A DNA stretch of 24,200 bases from positions 1-24,200 of the forward strand of contig VSPF01000016.1 in the NCBI GenBank assembly GCA_009775195.1, in the 5' to 3' direction. This DNA is from Muribaculaceae bacterium. GTDB taxonomy: Bacteria > Bacteroidota > Bacteroidia > Bacteroidales > Muribaculaceae. The notes beneath the pieces are model-generated. The model saw nothing but the letters and a program-made list of their open reading frames with translations, did not search any database and was not told the origin of the DNA. Positions 7,322-15,028 of the stretch are shown here, in pieces; within the stretch, counting starts at the first letter, position 1, and each line of letters starts with the position of its first letter. Made by a program: the position numbers and the translations under genes.

Positions 7322-8160
7322 TTCTGAGCTGTTGATTCGGTGCAAAGGGACGTGAATGAGGCGTGTATGGCCCCGGTGGGACAGGCATTGATGCATTTGC
7401 CGCATGTCTTACATACTTCGGGGTCGATATATGCGAGATTGTCGGCAATAGTGATAGCTCCGAACGGGCATGTCTTTGCACATTTTCCGCATCCGATACA
7501 GGCATTTGCACACACTTTTCGCGCTACCGCGCCTTTGTCGCGGCTCGAACATGCGACCCATACCCTGCGGTCACGCGGACCGGCCGGGCGCAGCTCGATT
7601 AGGTTACGCGGACACTCGGCAACGCAGCTTCCGCAGGCAGTACACTTTTCGGTGTCGACCTTCGGCAGTCCGTCGGCGGTGTCGATACTCAATGCTCCGA
7701 ACTTACATACGGCCACGCAGTCGCCACACCCAAGGCAGCCGAACGAACAACCGCGAGTGCCAACGGCGACGGAGTCCATAATCCGGCAAGAGCGTATGCC
7801 GTCGTATTCAAAAACGACGGGCCTTGCAGCACAGGTGCCATTACATTTCAGTACGGCAATGTTACGTGTGGTCTCGACGGCTTCGACCCCGAGTATTGCG
7901 GCGATTTTAGCCATGCCGTCAGCTCCGGAGACAGGGCAGAATATGCCGTCGAGGCTGCCCTTCGCCACGCATGCTCCGGCGAAGTCGCGGCAACCTTTGT
8001 AACCGCAACCGCCGCAGTTGGCTCCCGGGAGCATGTCGGCGATAGCTTCGATGCGTGGGTCTTCGTCGACATGGAATTTCTTTGCAGTCACATAGAGCAC
8101 AAGCGCCCCGATTAGTCCGAGTAGCCCGAGTAATGTCAATGTTAAGAATATCGATTGCAT
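7318..8160 (-). CDS. rnfB: Rnf complex multi-cluster ferredoxin subunit RnfB
   Basis: RnfB is the entry point for electrons from reduced ferredoxin and is anchored by one N-terminal helix (residues about 3-25). The 280-residue protein has the RnfB-specific cluster C49, C52, C57, C75. Four further [4Fe-4S] ligand sets follow: C142/C145/C148/C152, C173/C176/C179/C183, C221/C224/C227/C231 and C250/C253/C256/C260. That is more than the two ferredoxin clusters of enterobacterial RnfB and fits the longer form seen in Bacteroides and clostridia. The ATG at 8160 gives a normal anchor start and lies 5 nt after rseC; a longer open frame to 8289 lacks family similarity. Confidence 0.96.
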   Translation of the reverse strand: MQSIFLTLTLLGLLGLIGALVLYVTAKKFHVDEDPRIEAIADMLPGANCGGCGYKGCRDFAGACVAKGSLDGIFCPVSGADGMAKIAAILGVEAVETTRNIAVLKCNGTCAARPVVFEYDGIRSCRIMDSVAVGTRGCSFGCLGCGDCVAVCKFGALSIDTADGLPKVDTEKCTACGSCVAECPRNLIELRPAGPRDRRVWVACSSRDKGAVARKVCANACIGCGKCAKTCPFGAITIADNLAYIDPEVCKTCGKCINACPTGAIHASFTSLCTESTAQK

Positions 8161-8165
8161 AATGC

Positions 8166-8600
8166 CTAATTTACATCCTTTACCATAATCCACCGAGGAG
8201 CCTGCCGACGGGTCAGCAGATAGATAAAGAAATATGATAAGGCGGAGCAGGCAATAGCCGATAATCCCACAGCGAGCTCGGAGCTGCAAAAATGACTCAT
8301 AGCCACGGCCACGACGAGTAGCACAAGCAGTGGCAAAACAAGCAACATCATGGCCGCGCGAGTGTGCGTACCTGTAATTGCCAATACACGGACACGGTCG
8401 CCGACCGACGGTGTCGAAAGCCCTTTGTCGAGAGTGGCATGGACTGTCATTTTCTGACCTCGGCTACCACTGCAAAAATGACTTAGTGCACAACCGCCGC
8501 AGTCGTGTCCGACCTCGGGAGTGATTTCAACCAAAAAGCCTTTTTCAGACAGGCCGACCACCCTCGCTGGGTGGGCGGTCTGATAGTCTTTACTTACCAT
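8166..8600 (-). CDS. rseC: RseC/MucC-family membrane protein, first gene of the rnf operon
   Basis: The 144-residue protein has an N-terminal domain with a cysteine cluster (C34, C37, C43, in GHDCGGCALSHFC) followed by two closely spaced membrane helices (about 78-97 and 102-122). This is the RseC/MucC layout. In Bacteroidales an RseC-like gene commonly precedes rnfB, and related proteins take part in SoxR reduction together with Rsx/Rnf, so a role in Rnf maturation or electron exchange is more likely than sigma-E control. That role is inferred. The ATG at 8600 is chosen; a TTG at 8615 would overlap the putative -7 box. Confidence 0.85.
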   Translation of the reverse strand: MVSKDYQTAHPARVVGLSEKGFLVEITPEVGHDCGGCALSHFCSGSRGQKMTVHATLDKGLSTPSVGDRVRVLAITGTHTRAAMMLLVLPLLVLLVVAVAMSHFCSSELAVGLSAIACSALSYFFIYLLTRRQAPRWIMVKDVN

Positions 8601-8612
8601 AATTCTTCGTTG

Positions 8613-8639
8613 CAAAATTAAGGAAAAATTTCCGTAATT
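8613..8639 (-). promoter_or_regulatory. Putative rnf operon promoter -7 box within a palindrome
   Basis: TAATTTTG (minus strand, 8613-8620) matches TAnnTTTG; no good -33 TTTG is seen 19-21 nt upstream. It overlaps an almost perfect palindrome, AATTAAGGAAA (8616-8626), AA, TTTCCGTAATT (8629-8639), with 10 of 11 positions paired. This could be an operator over the promoter, or a weak hairpin terminator for the phosphoethanolamine transferase gene ending at 8688. The remainder of 8640-8687 is A/T-rich and shows nothing further. Confidence 0.4.
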
Positions 8640-8687
8640 AAAGGCTTTGTTTGTAAATATATGTTAAAATTGCTGCTTTCTTGAGTG

Positions 8688-10379
8688 TCAGAGCGAATAT
8701 CTTATGCGATGACTCGCGAATTCTTTATAATCTGGGTCTCGAAGACCGCTTTCGGTCAGTGGCACTGCCTCGTTGTAGTCGTTGAGAAATACGCGGGATG
8801 GTTCGAGGTAAGAGGGTGACGACAGGTCGGCATCCGGTCGATAGTAGGGCGTGTCGATGCCGGCAAGAGATATGAGTGTATGGAAAGCGCTGCGGCTCGA
8901 CGATACGTCTTTTCCTGAATTATTAAGAAGTCGGGCGTACTTGTCGGCGTTTATACCTCGATATATATCGCTGAACCATATAATCATGGGTACATGTAGC
9001 TGCCAATATGTCGGTGTGGGAGATGCGTGTAGGAAACGTCCGCGCTCGTCGTCGAAGATGTCTTCGCCGTGGTCGGCGAGATAGACCATGGCGGCCGGGC
9101 GACCGCTTGTCGCGAGGATGCTGATTATACTGTCGAGTACGGTGTCGGTATACCTTATAGCGTTGTCGTATGCGTTGACAAGGCCGGGACGGTTCGAAGC
9201 CTTGGCCTCGGCACTGTTGTCGGGGCGGAAGTAATTGTAACTTTCGGGGTAGCGTTCCCTATAGTTGAAATGGCAACCATAGGTATGGAGCACGGCAAAA
9301 ACGCGCCGGCCGGGATTATCGTTGATAAAATTCTTGAGGTGTGGCCCCAATTCTTCGTCATAGTGCAGGTGCCCGTCGTCGGTGATGAAGTGCACGGTGT
9401 CGGCCTGTTCGCCGAAAAAGTCGATAAGTGCGCCATTACGTTTTTGGTTCGACAGCCACGCGGTCGTATATCCGGCCTCTTCGAACGCATCGATAATGCC
9501 TTTACATAAATATATAGAATCGCCGAATTGTCGGGAATCGAGGTGCGACATAAGCAAAGGCACACTCTTGTGTGTGGTGTTGCTTTCGCTCAAGGTCCGT
9601 GTAAATGAAATCAGACCACTGCGTTGCGACAGTCGAGGATTTGTGGGGCGGTCGTAGCCGTTGAGTTGCCAGTTGTCGGCACGCGAGGTCTCGCCAATGA
9701 CAAGTACGAAGACTGCCGCGCTGTCGGGGGCTGGGCATGTGGCCCCGAACTTGAAATCAGCCGAAGTGTCAAAATAGTCATCGGACTGGCATGTACGGCC
9801 AAGCGCACTAAACATGTTGGAGATTACATTGACCGGGAACAGTCGCCGCGTGGGTTTGTAGTTGTCGGAACATAATGCGCACACGACACCGGCGATTGCG
9901 AGAGCGATGCCGGTATAGAGCGCGACGTGTCTCGACTTGGTGTCTGTGTGTGTCCTTTTGATGCATAATATGATACCTGTTATAATAACCGGGAGGTATA
10001 ACAGGCATACAATAAAGATGGCAATGGTAAGATTTTGCAACAGTTCGGTGGCCTCGTGCACGTTTGTAGTCACGACGTTGAGAAACATGTCTATGGCAAT
10101 GATAGATTCGCCATAGAGAAACAGCAGCACAATCTGGAAGGCACAAAGAACCATTATAGGAATAAACCACAATATTGTGGCCCCGATGCGCCGACTCAGG
10201 CTAAAAAGAATGAAATATATCCCGGCTGGCAATAATATGTTGACCGCTTTTTCGAGCACGGTATATTGCTCGGTTATGTCGAGTGCGACATTGGGCACGA
10301 GCAATAAAACCGGCACGAGCCACAGCATGATTCCTGCCATGACGGGGTACTTAGTCGATATGTTGTCAGAATGCTTCAT
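8688..10379 (-). CDS. Phosphoethanolamine transferase (EptA/sulfatase-like family)
   Basis: This is a membrane enzyme that transfers phosphoethanolamine from phosphatidylethanolamine, usually to lipid A or another surface glycan, on the periplasmic side. The 563 residues divide into an N-terminal region with about five membrane helices (to about residue 170) and a periplasmic alkaline-phosphatase-fold domain. The metal and nucleophile motif GETSRADNWQLNGYDRPTNP places the nucleophile at T231. A second metal motif, LADHGEDIFDD, and the NVHEATEL segment (106-113) are typical of EptA. Exact acceptor unknown. The ATG at 10379 overlaps the end of the upstream barrel-protein gene by 14 nt, so the pair is probably coupled; an earlier start at 10415 would extend into that gene. 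Confidence 0.9.
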   Translation of the reverse strand: MKHSDNISTKYPVMAGIMLWLVPVLLLVPNVALDITEQYTVLEKAVNILLPAGIYFILFSLSRRIGATILWFIPIMVLCAFQIVLLFLYGESIIAIDMFLNVVTTNVHEATELLQNLTIAIFIVCLLYLPVIITGIILCIKRTHTDTKSRHVALYTGIALAIAGVVCALCSDNYKPTRRLFPVNVISNMFSALGRTCQSDDYFDTSADFKFGATCPAPDSAAVFVLVIGETSRADNWQLNGYDRPTNPRLSQRSGLISFTRTLSESNTTHKSVPLLMSHLDSRQFGDSIYLCKGIIDAFEEAGYTTAWLSNQKRNGALIDFFGEQADTVHFITDDGHLHYDEELGPHLKNFINDNPGRRVFAVLHTYGCHFNYRERYPESYNYFRPDNSAEAKASNRPGLVNAYDNAIRYTDTVLDSIISILATSGRPAAMVYLADHGEDIFDDERGRFLHASPTPTYWQLHVPMIIWFSDIYRGINADKYARLLNNSGKDVSSSRSAFHTLISLAGIDTPYYRPDADLSSPSYLEPSRVFLNDYNEAVPLTESGLRDPDYKEFASHRIRYSL

Positions 10380-11568
10380 TGATGCTAAAGATAAAACCGG
10401 TTTGTTTGCGACCAAATCCGAGGTCGAGACGTACGTTTACGCGACTCTTGAACTCCCACCGGTAGCCTATGCCATAGTTTGGGAGAACCTGGCGCCAACG
10501 CATAGCAGAGAATTTAGGGAAAATCGAACCTGCGCCGACCCATACTACTATGCCGTTTCGTCGCCATACGTGCTGCCGCAGCTCGATGCAAACGTCAATC
10601 TCGCTTTTGTCGCGATAGCGTCCTTCGAAATATCCGCGCATATTGTCGCTGCCGCCGAGGGTTGAGAGCAGACCCCATGGCGTATTGCCATAAGTAAGGC
10701 GCGAGTGCAACTGCAAGGCTATGGTGGCCGATTTCCATACGGGGTGGTAATAAGCCAGATATAGTTCGGTCAGAGAGAAGGCATATTTATTTGCAAGGAA
10801 GCGCGGATTGAACCTTTGGTCAAGCCTTGCATACATGCCGCGAGAGGCATTCGTGAGGAAGTCGCGGTTGTCGTACTGCATGGTAAGGCCTACGCCGATA
10901 TTGAAAGTTTTGTCGCGCTCACCTTCCCAAAGCTCTGGTTTGGCCATGTCGCGGGCATTGATATAATCGACAGTCGCCATTGGGCCTATGTAGAAATTAG
11001 GGGCCAGCCGCCAAACGTAGCTTACTTCGGTTTGAGAGGTGAAGTATTTATATTTTGATTCATTGTCATCGTTGCGGGCCATTTCATAACCTATGCCCCA
11101 GAATTTGGTGGCAATCTGGGCCACGTTGATATCATAATTCAGCCTCGCCTTGTCGTTAGGGAAAATATGCGTGCCTCGTACACCGAGCTTGAAGAACATA
11201 CTTGTCGTAGCGTCGGCATAAACAGAAACATTAGACAATGGTGAAACAGAATCGCTTGCCGATGGCCGGTAAAGACCCGAACCAACTACGCCGATACCAA
11301 ACTTTGTGTCAGATGAATAGTGCGGGCCACCGATGATGCTGAAATCGAATTTCTTGTTGCGGCGAACTTTGTTTGACTCGTTAAAGTAGGCAATAATCTT
11401 GTTTATAAGCCCTTTTGGTTTTTCCTTGACAGTAACGGTATCGGCCATGGTCGAGTCGATTTGCCTTTCATCTTGCAATTGACCCGAACCAAAGCCATTA
11501 TCGGCTGCTGAAGAGCAATTTGCACCGATAAATATGACAAAAGTGATGAATGTTAATACTCTATTCAT
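10366..11568 (-). CDS. Outer-membrane beta-barrel protein (BamA/TamA C-terminal barrel-like)
   Basis: The 400-residue exported protein starts with a signal peptide (residues 1 to about 22, hydrophobic core LTFITFVIFIGA). A short charged linker follows, then a series of amphipathic strands matching the Omp85 surface-antigen barrel. Supporting segments are GLTMQYDNRDFLTNASRGMY, the LGGSDNMRGYFEGRYRDKS region (the family's RGY-type motif) and a YGIGYRWEF strand near the end. No POTRA domains are present, so it is the barrel-only type common in Bacteroidota, with unknown cargo. The ATG at 11568 directly precedes the signal peptide. A one-mismatch -7 box (TAATATTG, 11584-11591) may start the barrel/phosphoethanolamine-transferase unit. 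Confidence 0.82.
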   Translation of the reverse strand: MNRVLTFITFVIFIGANCSSAADNGFGSGQLQDERQIDSTMADTVTVKEKPKGLINKIIAYFNESNKVRRNKKFDFSIIGGPHYSSDTKFGIGVVGSGLYRPSASDSVSPLSNVSVYADATTSMFFKLGVRGTHIFPNDKARLNYDINVAQIATKFWGIGYEMARNDDNESKYKYFTSQTEVSYVWRLAPNFYIGPMATVDYINARDMAKPELWEGERDKTFNIGVGLTMQYDNRDFLTNASRGMYARLDQRFNPRFLANKYAFSLTELYLAYYHPVWKSATIALQLHSRLTYGNTPWGLLSTLGGSDNMRGYFEGRYRDKSEIDVCIELRQHVWRRNGIVVWVGAGSIFPKFSAMRWRQVLPNYGIGYRWEFKSRVNVRLDLGFGRKQTGFIFSINEAF

Positions 11569-11579
11569 ATTAAATACTC

Positions 11580-11611
11580 GTTGCAATATTAACAAATAAT
11601 CCGTAATTTTG
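11580..11611 (+). promoter_or_regulatory. Bacteroidota-type promoter of the menDBCE cluster
   Basis: GTTG (11580-11583), a 20-nt spacer, then TAATTTTG (11604-11611). Only the first base of the -33 box departs from consensus. The predicted start near 11615 gives a leader of about 35 nt before the menD ATG. The same 80-bp region holds the divergent start of the barrel-protein gene. Confidence 0.65.
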
Positions 11612-11649
11612 TTAGCTCAAAAGACATTTAAACCTCAATATTGTCGAGA

Positions 11650-13158
11650 ATGGCGATAAAAGACAAACCGACGGCCAACCAGCTTGCGGCATTGATGCAC
11701 ATCTACGGAGTAAAACATGTAGTTGTCTCCCCCGGGTCGCGCAATGCCCCGGTGATTTTGGCCCTGTCGCGTTCGGGAAAATATGAGCTGCACTATATAG
11801 TAGACGAGCGTACGGCTGCATTCGCAGCCCTCGGCATGGCGGTGACTCTCGACAGCCCCGTGGCCATGGTATGCACTTCGGGTTCGGCGGTGCTTAATTA
11901 CGGCCCAGCTTTGGCCGAGGCATATTATAGCCGTGTACCACTGATTGCAATATCGGCAGACAGGCCGTATTACGAGATTGGACAGAATCGTCCGCAGACA
12001 ATCTGTCAGGCTGGAGTTCTTGGCCACGTGGTGCGTAAGAGTGTGGATATACGCGATGGCGAAGACCCCGTATATGCCAACCGTCTTTTAAACGAAGCCT
12101 TGTCAACAGCTACCCGTTATCCCAATGGGCCGGTGCATATAAATATGCAGTTCGAAATGCCGCTTACCGAAAGCGTTGCCACGACTAAGCCATACGTCAA
12201 GATGCTGCGTCATGGCGAATGTATCGGCAAGACTCCCGAGATAAAGTACGACCCGGCCAAGAAATATTTATTGATAATCGGTGGTCTACACCCCGACAAG
12301 GATATTGAAACCTGTCGCCGACTGATTGACGAATTACCGTCGAATGTGGCTGTTATAGCCGAAGCCCAGTCAAATCTCTCTGATAAATCGATTATCCCGT
12401 CGGCGGCGTTTGCCGATAACATCGACCGGCTCACCACTCCCGACTGTATCTATGTGGCCGGTTCGCCGCTCGTTTCTGCAAAGATAGGCAAGTGGTTAGA
12501 TACATGCGGACTGCCGTGCGTGCGCCTCTCGTGTGACGACACTGTGTATGATTGCGACAGCATGTGCTGTTCGCTCACAGGGTTGCTGTCGTCGTTCAAG
12601 AGTCATGCTTCGAATATCGATTATCAAGAAAAATTTAGACAATACGGCAATGTGGTGCCAACAGAAGTGTCGCGACTGCTGTCGCTGCTTTCTGGATGCG
12701 ATATAATGCTCCATCTCGGCAACGGCATGACGGTGCGCGATGCCCAACGCATTGCTATCAAAGCGCCAACCAGGATATGGGCAAATCGCGGTGTGAGCGG
12801 TATCGACGGCTCCACGTCTACTGCGGTAGGGGCGTCGCTTGTAAGCGACAAGCCCGTCGTGCTTGTGACCGGTGACATGTCGGCAGCTTATGATATCGGA
12901 GCTTTGGCTGTTAAAGGTGTAGGTGCCAATTTCACAATGATAGTGGTAAACAACGGTGGCGGTGACATATTCCGCCATGTAGCCACCACGCGCGACCTGC
13001 CCGAACGAGACAAATACTTTACCGCGATGCCTAAATTCCCACTCCGGCAACTTGCCGAGGCATACGGTTTTGAATACCAGGCAGTAACAAACCCTGATGA
13101 TTGTGAACTGACCCGAAAGAACAAACCAAAGATTATTGAACTGAAAATAAGTAGATAA
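11650..13158 (+). CDS. menD: 2-succinyl-5-enolpyruvyl-6-hydroxy-3-cyclohexene-1-carboxylate synthase (MenD)
   Basis: MenD is a thiamine-diphosphate enzyme that joins 2-oxoglutarate to isochorismate in menaquinone synthesis (cytoplasm). The N-terminal signature VSPGSRNAPVILAL lies at 26-39, and the conserved cofactor-activating glutamate is E53 in VDERTAAFAALGMA. The C-terminal diphosphate-binding motif runs from GDMS (408-411) to VVNNGGGDIF (about 432-441). The 502 residues are shorter than the usual 550 or so; the reduction appears in the middle domain and C-terminus, while the catalytic motifs are intact. The ATG at 11650 is chosen over an in-frame TTG nine bases earlier. menB begins 2 nt after its stop. 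Confidence 0.96.
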   Translation: MAIKDKPTANQLAALMHIYGVKHVVVSPGSRNAPVILALSRSGKYELHYIVDERTAAFAALGMAVTLDSPVAMVCTSGSAVLNYGPALAEAYYSRVPLIAISADRPYYEIGQNRPQTICQAGVLGHVVRKSVDIRDGEDPVYANRLLNEALSTATRYPNGPVHINMQFEMPLTESVATTKPYVKMLRHGECIGKTPEIKYDPAKKYLLIIGGLHPDKDIETCRRLIDELPSNVAVIAEAQSNLSDKSIIPSAAFADNIDRLTTPDCIYVAGSPLVSAKIGKWLDTCGLPCVRLSCDDTVYDCDSMCCSLTGLLSSFKSHASNIDYQEKFRQYGNVVPTEVSRLLSLLSGCDIMLHLGNGMTVRDAQRIAIKAPTRIWANRGVSGIDGSTSTAVGASLVSDKPVVLVTGDMSAAYDIGALAVKGVGANFTMIVVNNGGGDIFRHVATTRDLPERDKYFTAMPKFPLRQLAEAYGFEYQAVTNPDDCELTRKNKPKIIELKISR

Positions 13159-13160
13159 CT

Positions 13161-13979
13161 ATGAGAAACTGGACCACGTTGAAGCAATATACCGATATCC
13201 TGTTTGAATATTACGAGGGTATCGCAAAAATCACCATCAACCGCCCCGAGGTGTATAATGCCTTCCGTCCGCAGACCAACCACGAAATCCTCGATGCCTT
13301 GGCTTATTGCCGCGACACCCCTGCTGTGCGAGTTGTCGTGCTCACAGGTGCCGGCGACAAGGCATTTTGCAGCGGTGGCGACCAACACTATAAATCGCGT
13401 GGCGGATATCGCGACTCTGACGGTACTCCGCGACTCAATGTACTTGAAATACACAAAGCCATTCGTTCGCTTGTCAAGCCTGTCATTGCAATGGTCAATG
13501 GCTATGCCATAGGTGGGGGAAACGTGCTGCAGGTTGTGTGCGACCTGACCATAGCATCGGAAAACGCCCGTTTCGGCCAGACCGGGCCGAAGGTCGGCAG
13601 CTTCGATGCCGGTTTCGGCTCGAGCTATCTTGCCCGTTGCGTGGGGCAGAAGAAGGCCCGCGAGATATGGTTCCTATGCCGCCAGTACACAGCCGCCGAG
13701 GCTCTCGAAATGGGTATGATAAACAAGGTGGTGCCGTTCGACAAACTCGAAGACGAGGTCGTGGACTGGTGTATGACCATTATGAAACGCAGCCCCTTCG
13801 CAATCCGCATGATTAAACGTGCGCTCAATGCCGAACTCGACGGGCAGCACGGTCTGATGGAATTTGCCGGCGACGCAACCCTGATGTACTACCTGATGGA
13901 CGAGGCTCAGGAAGGCGCACAGGCTTTCCTCGAAAAACGCGACCCCGATTTCGATAAATTCCCACAATTCCCCGGTTGA
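13161..13979 (+). CDS. menB: 1,4-dihydroxy-2-naphthoyl-CoA synthase
   Basis: MenB is a crotonase-fold enzyme that closes the second ring of o-succinylbenzoyl-CoA to give DHNA-CoA. The 272 residues match the family. Crotonase oxyanion-hole segments are SGGDQHYKSRGGY near 74-86 and NGYAIGGGNVL near 113-123. The diagnostic MenB motif FGQTGPKVGSFDAGFGSSYL follows. The glycine in QTGPK suggests the bicarbonate-dependent class rather than the class that carries an aspartate in the protein. The C-terminal DPDFDKFPQFPG tail is the typical MenB end. It starts 2 nt after menD, and its stop overlaps the menC ATG (TGATG). Confidence 0.97.
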   Translation: MRNWTTLKQYTDILFEYYEGIAKITINRPEVYNAFRPQTNHEILDALAYCRDTPAVRVVVLTGAGDKAFCSGGDQHYKSRGGYRDSDGTPRLNVLEIHKAIRSLVKPVIAMVNGYAIGGGNVLQVVCDLTIASENARFGQTGPKVGSFDAGFGSSYLARCVGQKKAREIWFLCRQYTAAEALEMGMINKVVPFDKLEDEVVDWCMTIMKRSPFAIRMIKRALNAELDGQHGLMEFAGDATLMYYLMDEAQEGAQAFLEKRDPDFDKFPQFPG

Positions 13980-15028
13980 TGCCTATGACAGGATACAGGG
14001 CAGAGTGGTGCCGCTATACTCTCGATTTTACCTTTGAAGCGCGTACCTCGCGAGGGTCGATGCTGCATAAGGACACGTATTTTATCCGTATCACGGCTCC
14101 CGACAAACGTATAGGTGTTGGTGAAGTGCCATTGTTCCGTGGCTTGTCGCAGGAAGACACGCCGGAGTTCGAACAAATTCTTGCTGACAAGTGCAGGAAT
14201 ATCTCAGAGACAATAGGGAACCCGGGGCTGAGTTCGATAGCATTCGGTATATCGAGTGCCATGGCCTCTATGTCGCAGACCGGGGATACAGCCACATCCC
14301 GTACGCCGTGGGAACTCGGCCATAGGGGCATACCCATAAACGGGCTCGTGTGGATGGGCGACAAGCACTTGATGCAAAAACGGGTGGCAGAGAAACTCGC
14401 GCAGGGTTTCCGAGTTATCAAAATTAAGATAGGCGGCATAAACTTTGACGACGAACTTGAAATAATCAAAGAGCTGCGTCGGCAATTTTCGCCGGACGAA
14501 CTCGAACTCAGGCTTGATGCCAACGGGGCTTTCCAGCCCGACGAGGCATTAAAATACCTCGACCACCTCGCGCCTTATGATATACACTCGATTGAACAGC
14601 CGGTCAAGGCCGGCCAGATAGAAGCCATGGCCGATATATGTAGGCGGTCGCCGATACCAGTCGCCCTCGACGAAGAATTGATAGGCATGCGAACATATGA
14701 AGAGAAGGTGCGTCTTGTGAGTGAAATACAACCATCGTTTCTTGTGCTCAAACCATCGTTGTGCGGCGGCTTTTCGGCTGCGGCGCAGTATATCGACATC
14801 ATAGGCCCGGGACGCTGGTGGGTGACCTCGGCGCTTGAGTCTAATGTCGGCCTCTATGCCATTGCCCGCTGGCTGACGCGCTATGATATATCTATGGCCC
14901 AGGGGCTTGGTACGGGTCAACTGTACTCCAATAATATAGGCTCTCCCTTGTCGATGCATGACTGCCGTCTATGGTGTGACCCCATGAAGCGATGGCAGGA
15001 CCTCGATGAATTACCATGGCATCAGTAG
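13979..15028 (+). CDS. menC: o-Succinylbenzoate synthase
   Basis: MenC is an enolase-superfamily dehydratase that aromatises SHCHC to o-succinylbenzoate. In the 349-residue protein the acid/base lysine motif KIK is K148 and K150. The magnesium ligands are D180 (LRLDANGAF), E206 (SIEQPV) and D231 (ALDEEL), and the opposite catalytic lysine is K258 (LVLKPSLCGGF). The ATG at 13979 shares a base with the menB stop, and the C-terminus overlaps menE by 13 nt. Gene order D-B-C-E rather than reaction order (D-C-E-B) is common in Bacteroidota. Confidence 0.96.
   Translation: MPMTGYRAEWCRYTLDFTFEARTSRGSMLHKDTYFIRITAPDKRIGVGEVPLFRGLSQEDTPEFEQILADKCRNISETIGNPGLSSIAFGISSAMASMSQTGDTATSRTPWELGHRGIPINGLVWMGDKHLMQKRVAEKLAQGFRVIKIKIGGINFDDELEIIKELRRQFSPDELELRLDANGAFQPDEALKYLDHLAPYDIHSIEQPVKAGQIEAMADICRRSPIPVALDEELIGMRTYEEKVRLVSEIQPSFLVLKPSLCGGFSAAAQYIDIIGPGRWWVTSALESNVGLYAIARWLTRYDISMAQGLGTGQLYSNNIGSPLSMHDCRLWCDPMKRWQDLDELPWHQ

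Noticed and set aside
6109..8002. Plus-strand frames opposite rnfC and rnfB
   Set aside because: Antisense shadows of high-GC coding DNA; cysteine-cluster motifs are on the minus strand only.
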